Assembly: GCF_032118995.1 (NCBI RefSeq)
Contig: NC_092650.1
Coordinates: forward strand, 16,177,501-16,241,500
Origin: Asterias amurensis
Lineage: Eukaryota; Echinodermata; Asteroidea; Forcipulatida; Asteriidae
Direction of reading: 5' to 3'
DNA length: 64,000 bases
Made by a program: the position numbers and the translations under genes
The notes under the pieces: model-generated
The model's database searches: none
The model's input: the letters and a program-made list of their open reading frames with translations, nothing else
Told to the model about the DNA's origin: nothing
Part shown: in pieces, positions 11,800-24,000 of the stretch
Layout of the letters: each line of letters starts with the position of its first letter
How positions within the stretch are numbered: the first letter of the stretch is position 1

Positions 11800-12019
11800 A
11801 TTTGGCTTTTTTGGGCTGATGACTAGAGAAACAGAACAAGCTAGCTGACACTTGACAGTTGTGGCATGTCACGTCGTCTGCTCTGCACTCTACACAAATT
11901 GCGCGCGCCCTGTCAGAGAAGCGCCCTCTACTGTTAACTTCCGCCCTGCACTTTTTTTTTTAGAAAACAAAAAAAATTGACGTCAACTTTCCCATCCGGG
12001 AATTTTCCACGAATCCAAT
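11800..12019. promoter_or_regulatory. Shared promoter between SHCBP1 and DYNC1LI
   Basis: Only 220 bp separate the two divergent start codons, so both 5' UTRs and core promoters must share this stretch unless one gene has a distant non-coding exon. It has CpG-containing GC patches (11900-11935), no TATA box and a perfect CRE at 11978-11985. No splice acceptor is obvious just upstream of either ATG. The bidirectional role is inferred from geometry. Confidence 0.7.
11978..11985. promoter_or_regulatory. Palindromic CRE (TGACGTCA)
   Basis: A perfect 8-bp CREB/ATF site lies 35 bp before the DYNC1LI ATG and about 180 bp before the SHCBP1 ATG. Full CREs are typical of short CpG-type promoters. Function is inferred from the motif and its position. 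Confidence 0.5.
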
Positions 12020-12027
12020 ATGGCGCC
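12017..12027 (+). promoter_or_regulatory. YY1/TISU-like element over the DYNC1LI start codon
   Basis: AATATGGCGCC matches the YY1 initiator pattern AAnATGGCGnC, with the ATG being the DYNC1LI start. In mammals such sites (TISU) direct both transcription start and translation from very short 5' UTRs. This supports 12020 as the start over the in-frame ATG at 12062. Confidence 0.5.
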
Positions 12028-15000
12028 GATCGGCGGAAAAAGTGGAGCTCGATCAGCCGACATGAACGGTGAAGGCGATCAACAAAACTTATGGTAAACT
12101 CTTTCTCAGCTTTCACTTTATTTACGTCCTCATATGTTAAGACTTTGCTTTATTGCTGTTGTTTTTTTGTCGTTTGCAGGTCGTCTATTTTAGGCGAAGT
12201 TTCTTCACATTCTGGTTCGAAGTTGCCGTCGTGTAAATCCATCCTAGTTTTTGGTAAGTCACAATGCCCTGCCCACCACCATCATCTGATTGAATGATCC
12301 ATGCTCGTCGTAACAAAACACTTTGTCATTCATTCTGTGGTTTCTTCTTAAAAAACACACACTTTTCCCCGGTCGATCAAAAGTCGAATAAAGGGAAAAG
12401 ATACAATACAAATACAATTACAATACAAGGAATACAAATAGTAAAAATGCGATGATAAAACACTAACTCAAACCATGGAGGTAGAATTAGAAAAACTGAA
12501 CCGGGAATCTGGAAATAAATACATCAAAATCATGAAATCCGTTTATTAAACATGTTAAACAAAAAAGGGAATTGTGTGCAAATTAAAGGGTAAGTAGAAA
12601 AAAATTGGAGATGCAGCTTGGCAAACCTTTCTTGAAAAAACCCCAAGGATTAATAATAAAAGCCACATTTTTTTAATTAGAATTGTTCATTCAAACGTGT
12701 TGAAAATGAAAAGGCGAGTGATGGTGAGCATGTCTGCATATGACAAGACAAATCGTGACTGTGAGGATCGGAGGTGTTTAACTTTATATTAAAAAGTGCT
12801 CAGTTTGGAACAGTGAACAGCATCCAGTATTAACTCAGGCACTGTACTCCTGCCTATCCCTTGTAAAAAAAAAAGGACACCCGGGCTTGAAGCCTTGATA
12901 TTTTTCCTACTAAAAAAAAATAAGTCTGATCTCCGATTTTGTTTGCTCTTGAAAAACCCCCGAAAAATTCAATTGAGATTAAATAGCCTCAAAGTTTTAT
13001 TTTATTTGTGTCCTAGGTCAGCCTTTGTACTCGATGAAATATTAAATCACACCCCAAGCTTGTGGTCAGGTTTTCTGATTATGATGATGAGCAGTGGTGG
13101 ATGTAAAACAAAGATCCCTACATTTAAAAACACACTGGCTACAGGCGCTGCAGCATGCACTCAATGCAGTGCCTGTTCAAAATGTATTTTACTAGGCAAT
13201 GTAGGCTGACCATGAAATTGGAACCAGTGCTACATTAAGTGCTGCAGGAAGTGTCATGGCCGAGCGGTTAAGAGCACTGAATTCAAACTCTGGTGTTTCT
13301 GTTCAGCAGGGTGTGGGTTTGAATCTCCAGTCATGACACTTGTGTCCTTAAGCAAGACACTTTACCATTGCTTCGTCCTTCGAATGGGACATAAAGCCAG
13401 TGCTCCCGGGTGTTGTGTAATGTATATAAAAGAACCTGAGTAAGGTTTGCCCCTGTGTTCCTGGCTGTGTCTGCTGAATGCGCCGTCGCACAATTGGGTC
13501 TCAGAATGTATAACTTCAGTAACCTATAATTCTGAAAGTTGGTAGATTCCTGTGCTATATAAGACTTCAATATTAATATTAAGAAATTTTGTTTTCTTCA
13601 AATCATTACAATTCTTTGTATGCTGTACTTTGATTTCATTCAAGTCTTTTCATATTTTCTCAGCTATTTTAGAAAGGGTTTATTGTGCACATAAAAATAG
13701 ATTCAACTAAAACAAAGGATGCTAATATATTTTGTTTAACTGTCAAAGTTTGCTTCTTTTTTTGTAATAATGGACAAAATTTCAGCTTGCGTAAAAAAAT
13801 AGGGGCAATTCATGTTTTCAGTGCATGAGATTGCATCATGTTTTCTTCTGTTTTGGCAAATGATGAATGTCATAAAGCTTCTGCTCCCGCTTAATCACTA
13901 GTCAGCACCCCTTGATGTAGTCTTTTTATTGACTCAACTCGTCCTCTTAACTCACACGCAGGTGAAGATGAGTCGGGGAAGACAACTCTTATATCAAGGC
14001 TACAAGGCACAGATGACCCCAAGAAAGGTCACGGCCTTGAGTACCTTTATCTGGATGTACAGGATGAAGATCAAGACGGTAAGTTCTTCTGGACTAACTT
14101 TGATTTTCACATAAGAAATCTGAGCAAAAAAAAGAGATTTTTGGTGAAGGGTGTGTGTCAACATGACCGTAGGTATGCAGCAAGCCTGTGTCTGTTTACA
14201 GTAAGCTTGGGCAATATCGATTTATTTTATTTATGATATATCGCCGACAATGTATCGCGATATTCCATATAATCGCGATTAATGAAATTTGACATAATCA
14301 GTCTTAAAACTCCAAGTGAAAGTTGTAAAGAGACAGTCCTAGCATAAGAGAGGTGTTCTAATGACCTATTCTTCTGGTTTTACTCCAAACCTATGGGGTG
14401 CAAGATGTCTCAGCTAGCAAATACATCGCGATATTTAATCGATATATCGATATATCGCGATACTTTCTGAATGATGAAATGTGCCGCCAGTGTGTCCGAC
14501 CCGATTGTTTGACTGTGAAACCAGGCTTTCTGCTTGTTCTCACGATACACTCTTGCTTTGCTGAGATGTAGAAGGAACACCCATGCCAACAACTTCATTT
14601 CACATTCTGCATCTCTTTGGAATTCCTTGCCTCTGGTGCATGTTTCCCTCCATCCTTCATGGTTAACATAACAGTAAAATAGCAGGTACAACCATGTACA
14701 AAATTCTTTTGGGAGAAGTAATGGTTCTGATAAGATTCGGTGTTGTCTCTTTTTAAAATGTCAAATTATTAATGTCAAATTATTATTTAGTCTAGGCCCT
14801 AGTTTTAGTGACAGCAAATTTGTTGGACAACAAATTTATTTGTTTTAGACAGCTAAATTCAGATACCCTGATCAAAACCCCTGACTTAATCTCTTGACCA
14901 CTGAACCCAATCCGTCTGTTGCATTTGCCTCGGATTCAAGTAGGATCCAGGCTGTACAGTCCACACACACACACCTAAGACCTTACAAATGTCAACACTA

Positions 15001-18000
15001 CAGTGGCACATGTTTTTCCCATTAAATTTGACATTCAGACATTTGTGTAAACAATCACTTTAATTATTGCAGTTGTATGAAAATAAATATAAAGATTGAT
15101 GAAACATAATGTCATGGCCAATTGGCACCAGATGCTGGCATTTGTCTCACTTTGGAATGTATCATTTTGGACTTCACACATGATTAGCTCAATCGCTTGG
15201 GTTTTTGGGATTTAGTCGCTGTGTTTTGTGGATCGAGCTAGCCATTTATACTGTAATAATAATTGTTGGTCTAAATTTGCTGGTACTAGCAATCAGTGTC
15301 AGCAATTGTTTTTTTGGAAAAGCTTTTTTACCCTTTCTGCTGCTTGTGATGATCAGTATTCTATACGCCAAAAATATTTATAACAACCCAAAATGTTAAA
15401 GAGATGTTAATTTTAACTGTAACCAAAATTCGTCTTTACAAATCAATTCGGCTGGAGAGCGGCACAAATTCTCCCATTTCCTCTTAAACTTATCCTACGT
15501 GTCACTCCACAGTCACATCAAATTGACTTACATGTGTAGAGTGCCTATCCTAATTAGGAATGCCTGACCCTATAACAAAGCAATGATAAATGGGCCAACC
15601 AGCCCAAGTCCTTCAGATCTATTCACTTCGGCACTTGGCGTTACAATGGTCGCTGAAGGAATTGTGACTGTAAGGGTTTTGATGAATTTTCATCTGAGAT
15701 GTTGGACGCACCTGTCCAGGGCTAGACTTTGTTGTTGTCTTTTGTAAAAAATTTGTATAACTTTTGTTGTTTCTTTTTTTCTCTTTTTTTTGGGGGGGGG
15801 GATCTTTAAGATTAAAGAGCTTGTTGCTCAAAATTTTTAAGGAATTTCCGGACCTTTGATGAATGTTTGCCTCCTTTCCAGATTTCTCTCCATTATAAAC
15901 GAATGAGTGCCAATATCATGTGCAAATTTTGGCCAATATGCAAACTAATTTCTTAAAAATCATCAGTGAAAAAACCCCATTGAACTCTCCAGATTGCACA
16001 GAGGGCTTTTTAGACCAAGATCTGCACCAATTAGAAAACATTCCAAAGACCTTGATTCCATTCAGCGTGCTTCGCCAAAACATCAACAACTTGAATGCCC
16101 TGTAGTTTTGAAAAATCCTAGGGAGTTGAAAAATCCTAGGGAGGACCTTGATCTTTTTAGGATTGTGAATGAGGCAATACGTGGGTGGGTTTGTGCAGCT
16201 TCTCAAAGCCTGTGTGGGTTTAAAAAAAAACAAATAATATACGAGTCAGGATCGTCTGATTTATAAATGATTATCCACTGTGCCACTCTCAATTTTGTTG
16301 AGAGTGTACATTGAATTTGGATCATTTATAACTGACAAAGGGCCACCAAGCTGCCTTTATGTTTTTTAGATAAATATATTGGCTAGTGTTCAATTCATAC
16401 TTAATTTTAAATGAAACAATAAAATTAATGCATCACAAAAAAATCAATAATTTAAAAATAGTTTGGAATTTCATTTGAGAGTATGGGGCATTTCAACTGA
16501 AGAAAATGGAACTTCTGGAGTATGTTTGGTACACAAATGTAGCTCAACATGATGTTGATTTCAATGTGTCCATTTTGGAAATAAAAATGTCAAATGGAAA
16601 AATAGGGTGTCAGGGTTGGTCAATTGCACTTGCAGTACGTTAGTGTGTAAACAGGGAAAGGTACTGTAGTTCAGGGAAGAAATTCATCCCTTAATTCATT
16701 TGAACCCATCATTCATGTAGTCTTGAACCCAATGCTATCATCACCAATTTTTGTCATAAAAAAGTGGATTGACGCCCAAACTTCAATAATTGCCCTAGTA
16801 ATGTCAAGTCTCTAGTCTGTATGTATCAAAGCTAATTGCCCATTACAGCTTGCCCCTCTGCAAATATGCACAGTTTATTTATTTTAAACTCCAGCGAATC
16901 GATAAATTCCACATGCCCGGCTTCTGATGTGTGAATGAACCATTACGCATGTGATGTACAGTCATGTGTTCAATGGAGCATTCACATCCAGGGCATGATA
17001 TCTGAGGGTAGGATTTTTTAAAATCAATACGATTCTTTGCTCGAATTTAACGGATGTGTGGGCGTAACGCCTGTTGACATCAATGTGTAGTCCACGTATT
17101 GTAGAGCAGAGTTATCCTCCTGAGATTTAAATTGTGCAGGGCATTTTGGACCCAAATTTCTTGACATTTGGTCGTAGCACGTTGAATCAATTTGAAACAT
17201 GGTCTTCAGAATGTTTTGTCATCATCCTTCGGCATAGACTTGCGTCCGTGGGCGCCTCGTCCTCAGGTTGTAATGGTGGCGCACTCCTGGAGTTGCCGCC
17301 ATCACCCAGTGTCTTTCTATCGCTGCTCCTCTCAGTTCTTAGACACTTCTTCCACTCCACTTTGTGAAGTTGTCTATCCAGCGCAGCTTAGGGCGGCCTC
17401 TGCCTCGAATTGTAGGCAGACCATCATAGCTGCGCTGGGTAGGCCTCCCTGTTATAAACTTGGTGTTTAAAAAGGTTGCACCCCGAAATGCTTGTGGCCC
17501 AAACACATTGTAAATGTAGCTCTGTGTCCTTCGCAATTCCGCTTCCCAGCTGCAATCAAGGTTGATTGCATTTTTGCATTTTGTATTTTGTACTGATAAT
17601 CTTAGAAGTTAAGGAAAGCAGAATATAATTTGCATTACATGTCACATCACATGTTCAATTTTCAAGAAAGACTCGGCAGTCATTCCAAATTTAAGAATCT
17701 AATCATCACCATTACTTAAAAAAATATCCTCCTCCGTGTTTTTTTTTTCTCGTGAAAAATGACTAAATCAATAACAATTGGTTCTCCCAACCTCTGGTTG
17801 CTAATCCGCATATATACATGTAGTTTTAACAGGATATAATTTATTGTTACCATATCTAACGTGTTTATCTTTCATGTTTAGTTATTTGTACATATACATT
17901 ATAAGGTATCACACAAGCTCGAGTGGAATACGGGGAAAAAAAACGCTTCTGCGTCCCATATCCAACGAGGCCGAAGGCCGAGTTGGATATGGAACGCAGA

Positions 18001-21000
18001 CGCGCTATATTTTTTTGTATTTCCACGAGCTCGCGTGTGATAACGTATTTATCTTCAAGCAAACTTGGCGCGTGACATAGAACACACAAGACGCATGGTA
18101 GTGATATTAGCCGTGCAATATAGGTTTTTATCACCACTCCATTCTGCGAATCTGATTGGAGGATTAGCGCGTACTTGAAGATAAGAGTAAGATAAGGTAT
18201 GACACAGGATTGGTGAAGATGCAAAAACGTCTTTATTTCATGTTATTCAGAAAACTTACTGATTTTGAATTTGTTACTAGAACCAATTTTTGTGTGTTAC
18301 TTATGCTCTGAAATGAAATCGAATTTGAGTAAAACTATATCTGAAAACCTTAACAAAAATACAGTGTCAGCTAATTTTGCTTATTACACAACCAACATTA
18401 GGACAATGTGTTTATGTGTCCTGAAAATTGTGCATGGTTTTTCACGACTTTCTCCTGATTAAACACAACAGAAGCCCAAATGTTCACAAGAGTGTTATTT
18501 TACACAACCAAAACATGAACACCGTCTGCGACTATGTTGTCAGCTCTACCACCGATCCTGTATTTAACACTGTGCATCCGTTAATTCCTTCCTATTTATA
18601 ATAAACGTGCAGTGAAAAAAAAAACTCATTCAGGAATGGGGGGAGGGGTGGTAAGACAGCAAATCCGTTCCTTCCTGTCTCTCTGTACATTGTTATTTCA
18701 TAACACACTCTATGTACATTGTAGGTGGGCATTCCCTGTACATTGCGACCTTACTCGCTCATTATTATCCAATTAGTGTAGCCTTCTTACCAGGCGCGAC
18801 TGAGTTAGCCTGGAATTCGCCGGGTCGTCATGCTTGTTAAGGCCTGCCTCCTGCCTGTCCCTACTACAGTAATTGGGCGGGTCAACCGCCCTCCGGTCAT
18901 TAATATTCACAGAGTCGGATATATGTACTCTTGTTTCTGCCTTAAGAGTTTGGTGTGGTTTTTTTTTTGCCCTTATTTGTTCAGTTATTGACTGTGATTG
19001 GATTGTAGAAATATTGTTATGTTCATCTGTCCCATATCATTTCAAATCCTTGTGTATTGTTTTAGTTTTGTTTTATGCCACATGTATATGGTCAATTGAG
19101 CCTACGTTGTGAAAGGCAGTGCAGCTTATTTCTGTATCGGCCATTGTCAGTCAGAGCATTTTGATCAAAATATTGAGTTGCTGGCTGTCTGTGTTTTTTT
19201 TCAGGAGCCAGAACACATTATTGATACATTTTAGAGAGGAAATGCTTTGCAGATGTTATTTTACCGCAATGCAGTGGTCCTCACATTTCATTATGAGTTT
19301 GATACCCAGTAATATAAAAAGGCTAAGTTAAATAAAATAAAATAAAATGTGGACAAATCACCAAGAATATAAAAAGGCTAAGTTAATTGAAATAAAATAA
19401 AATGAGGACAAATCACCAAGAATATAAAAAGGCTAAGTTAATTGAAATAAAATAAAATGAGGACAAATCACCAAGAATATAAAAAGGCTAAGTTAATTGG
19501 AATAAAATAAAATGAGGACAAATCACCAAGAATATAAAAAGGCTAAGGACAAATCATCTTAATCACAGTCACCTCCCCCCCCCCCCACAATTTTTTTAAA
19601 ATAATACAACAATAACGATTTTAATAAAACTCCAAGAAAACATAAAATGAATTAATATTTTGTATACACATGATAACAAATACAAAAGTAAATAAAATTT
19701 CATGTGTAACAGAATAGCTTTCTAGTAAATTTTTTTTAAATTTTGCTTGTCCTGTTGGTAAATTTATCAGTACAAACATGGCACAGCTAATGCGGCTAAT
19801 TAATATTGTTGTTAACACAGCAAAACAGAAAGAGCTTTACATGTATGACACACTATAGTACTGACCTGGGGGAGAATTCTATTGAATTCAATTCTAAACT
19901 GTATCTAGTTGATTGTACAGTGTACAAGGTACATGTTCATTGTTCATAAACATATGTACACAGGTTTTATACAGGTAGCTCTAGTCTGTAATGTTACATA
20001 CGTACACTTGTATAGTGTTGGCTTGACAAGTTCACAGCACTGACACATGACTAAACACTGCACAATATAATGCATTCATTATAAAGTACAGTGTGTAGTG
20101 TGGTAAATGTCTATCTGGGAGGTGACCTGGCTGGCCTTGTATTTTTATGGCTGGCTGGGTCTTTTGTTTTAAAAATATTCACACATGGACGAGGTGTATA
20201 TAATAATACCTACTGTACATGTATGTGTCATACAAAATGAACACCTGATACAGAATACAGTATGAAGTCATTTATGTACACGTTTTTTAAGTTTGGTTGA
20301 AGCACGCTGAAATAAAACAAGGTCTTCACAATGTTTTTGTTTGTTGTTTGTATTTTGGTTTTAATATCCCTACTGTGCAACCTTCTGGTTTTCTATATAG
20401 ATATTTGTTGTCTGTTTGTGTATCAGAAGATATGAGCGTATCGCCACAGAAATTATGGTATCTGCCCAAACATGCTAGCTTGTGCATAATTATCTTTCCT
20501 TTAATTTTCTTTGAACCACCTGCATGACCTGTCACATTTATAAGACCTTCACTCTTTTTGTCTATTTCTTTCTATCCTTTGCATATAACTCTATGCTTCA
20601 ATCCATGATTTCCACCCAATTTCCTCCAGTTCCTTTTCAACAGTTTTTCTCGAATTGGTTTTGTGTCCTTCCAACATTTCTCTTGCACTTTGGTTGCCAT
20701 GTCAAAGCAGTCTTGCCATACTAAAGTGATTATTCTCAATCTCTTTTCTTAGTATGTGGTAGAGCCAGTTCTATCTTCTTTGGTTGACCTCCGCACCAAT
20801 TCTTTGAACTTAGGGAAAATATTATAAATATAAAGTAGATCCCACAAAGGAAACTGACTTGGGTAAATTTAAAATAATTTGGGGTTGAACAAAGACAAAT
20901 TGACAAGAGCAGGACTTGAAACCAAAACTTCCAGATAAATGTTCCTGTGCTCTGTCACCTGAGCTACATGTACATGTATCCAGCCCAAATGTTGGCAGTC

Positions 21001-24000
21001 TTCCTATTTCGTCAATATTCTTTAAAGGCAGTGGACACTATTGGTAATTACTCAAAATAATTTTTGGCATAAAACCTTAATTGGTAAAGAGTAATGGGGA
21101 GAGGTTGGTGGTATAAAACATTGTGAGAAACGGCACCCTCTGAAGTGCCATAGTTTTTTCGAGAAAGAAGTCATTTTCCACGAATTTAATTTCGAGACCT
21201 CAGATTTAGTCTCGAAATCAGCCATCTAAACGCACACAACTTCGTGTGACAAAGGTGTTTTTTCTTTCATTATTATCTCGCTAGTTCGATTACCGATTGA
21301 GCTCAAATTTTCTCAGGTTTGTTATTTTATGCATATGTTGAGATACACCAACTGTGAAGGCTAGTCTTTGACAATTACCAACAGTGTCCACTGCCTTTAA
21401 AAGTTTGTCAATGATCTACTCAGGTTTTTGACTCCGTTTTCCCAATTTCTTGTTTCCCCAACAGACAGCACAAGATGCGGCGTTTGGATCCTAGGCGGAG
21501 AGCCGGAACAGTCGGACCTCCTCCAGTTTGCCCTGACGCCAGCCAGTATGAGCCACACCCTAGCCATTATAGTAGCTGACATGTCCAAGCCGTGGTCCAT
21601 CCTGGACAGCTTGCGGAAGTGGGTGGACCTCTTAAGAAGACACATAGACACATTGCGCATGCCGCCGGAGCGGCTACGAGAAATGGAAGAAAGACGTAAG
21701 TTTTTCTCTGAAAACCTTCTGCCAAGGGTTGTTTTCAGTTTTGATATTAACAGTGGCCTAGATTTGACCCTCATTCAAAAGCTGGACCATCCAAAATCCT
21801 AGATGTATCACCCGTTTCAGACAGGCGTTCCAGAGTCGCGCCGAACCAAATTATTGAATTAAGTGCATGAAAAGTTCAACGTCTGAAACAGTCGGGAGCG
21901 ACTGAACGCGCTGGTTCGGAACGACTCTGGAGCGCCTGTCTGAGCCAGGTGTAATCCATCCCCACAGCCGCCGACTCTTCCTGATTCTGCTTCCTATGTT
22001 CTGATGAACAAGTTTGAAAATTGTACTTAAATGTTCTATATAAGGCAGGGTGTTATTTTGTGCATAATAACAATACCCAAACTTAGCGTTGAACAAAATG
22101 CACCAGTCATAAACTAAGCAGGTACAATTACCTATTACCTACAGTACTCTCTGCCTTTAAGGGTGTGTAGAAGGGTCTAAATCAACCTTGGAAATGGTTG
22201 TGAAAATTTTGGCACAAACATTTTCTAGAAATTATGATTGACGAGCCAGCTAATGGAGGCTGTTGAGACCTTTGTCGACCTGTTTTAAAATGCTTAACGT
22301 TGGGAAGGTACATGTACATGTAGTGCATTCTGCTTTACTAGCTAGGCTACCTATTGGATGTTACACATGCCTGCAGAGGTCAAAATTAAGTGTGTTTTTA
22401 TGGTAGTCAGCAGGACTACATGTACATAAAGTAACCAAGAATTTGTAGTAGCCCTGATGTCTTGAGACACAGCAAAAACTTTTCAATACACCATCAGCAG
22501 AGTTCATTGCTGTTGGTAATATTGATTTTTTTGCATTATTTTCCCAAACTGGGAAAAATGAGTAGTATTTACAGAAATGTTTTTCACCCCAAATCTGAAA
22601 AATCTACCCATGCCGGCATCACAGATATTTTTGGATTTTTGACCAAAAACACAAACTCACAAAATTCTTAATAAATCTCAAACTTTCGCTAATTGACCCT
22701 GTTCGTACTGATAAAATGTCTTCAGTAGTATCTTACTGTATCATTTAAAAGCATAAAATCACCGAAAATTTAATCTGGTAGTCCCGGGCTAGCGGGTTAG
22801 TGGCAAGTTCGACCCCTGCAATATAAGCCCTTTCACACGAGAGCAATTTAGCAAGGGTCCCTTGCTAAATTGTAGCATGGTTGTAAGATTTTACAAAATG
22901 CACCTCGTGTGAAAGGACAATAATTTATTTGAGTGTCCAGGGTCCCTTGTCAAATCTTGTCCAACATTGCTACATTTTGTCGGAGGTCCGGACCTATGAC
23001 AAAATCTTACACTTGCGGAAGTTTTGACCAAGTACGTGGGCTACATCATTGTGTGAAAGGAATCCTTGTTTATTGAACGACGTCCTAGGAGAAAATGCCC
23101 ATACAGCGCATGCTATTGTGGGTGCTATCTTGTCCAGTCAAGGTGATCAGGATTACCAATTCGTCATATCACTCTCATGTTGCACAAGGGTTGTTAGTTT
23201 TTTAACTTCAGTGGGAAAGCTCACGAAATCAGTCCCACACAGTGGGAGCAAAGGACCCTGGCTACATTTTGGCCGTGTGAAAAAGGCATACAACCTTGTG
23301 GACTGTGAAGGGGTAACCATGTTTCAGCCTAGGGAGTACAAGTAGGTGGCAATGTGCCACTTGTGGCAGTTAATTTAGGTCAACATCCTAAATCAGTTCA
23401 AGTGTAGCCTTCAACTTGAAGTGGCTGTCTGGCCTTCTGATGTTGGGCGATTTAAACACACTGGACACTATTGGTAATTGTCAAAGACCCGGGCCCAATT
23501 TCATGGCTCTGCTTACCGCCGAATTCTACGCTTACGATCACGATTCCCCGCTTACGTGCAAGCGCCGAATTTCTGCGCTAGCCTTGTAAGCGAAGAACGC
23601 CTAGTAACGTGGAGTACGCACGCGCAGGAGCCAAAATTCGCCGCTAACCCGTGCAATACGCTTGCCGTAAGCACAGAATCCCCTGCTTCCGTAAGCGCCG
23701 ATTTTGTGCTTACGGTAAGCAGAGCCATGAAATTGGGCCCTGTCTTCTCACTTGGTATATCTCAACATATGCATAAAATATCAAACCTGTGAAAATTTGA
23801 GCTCAATTGGTCATCGAAGTTGCGAGATAATAATGAAAGAAAAAAACTTCCTGGTCACACGAAGTTGTGTGGTTTCAGATGCTTGATTTCGAGACCTCAA
23901 ATTCTAAAATTGAGGATTCGAAATCAAATTCGTGGAAAATTACTTCTTTCTCGAAAAATACTCTCTTCAGAGGGAGCCGTTTCTCACAATGTTTTATACT

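Noticed and set aside
11988-12008. NF-kappaB-like GGGAATTTTCC in the shared promoter
   Set aside because: It has 11 bases where the consensus has 10, and nothing else supports it.
15205-15399. 64-codon hydrophobic frame resembling a small membrane protein
   Set aside because: T-rich intronic DNA of DYNC1LI; no homology recognised, no Kozak or splice support.
21397-21774. Antisense 125-codon frame over DYNC1LI exon 4
   Set aside because: Shadow of the real exon, which fits LIC in phase with its neighbours.
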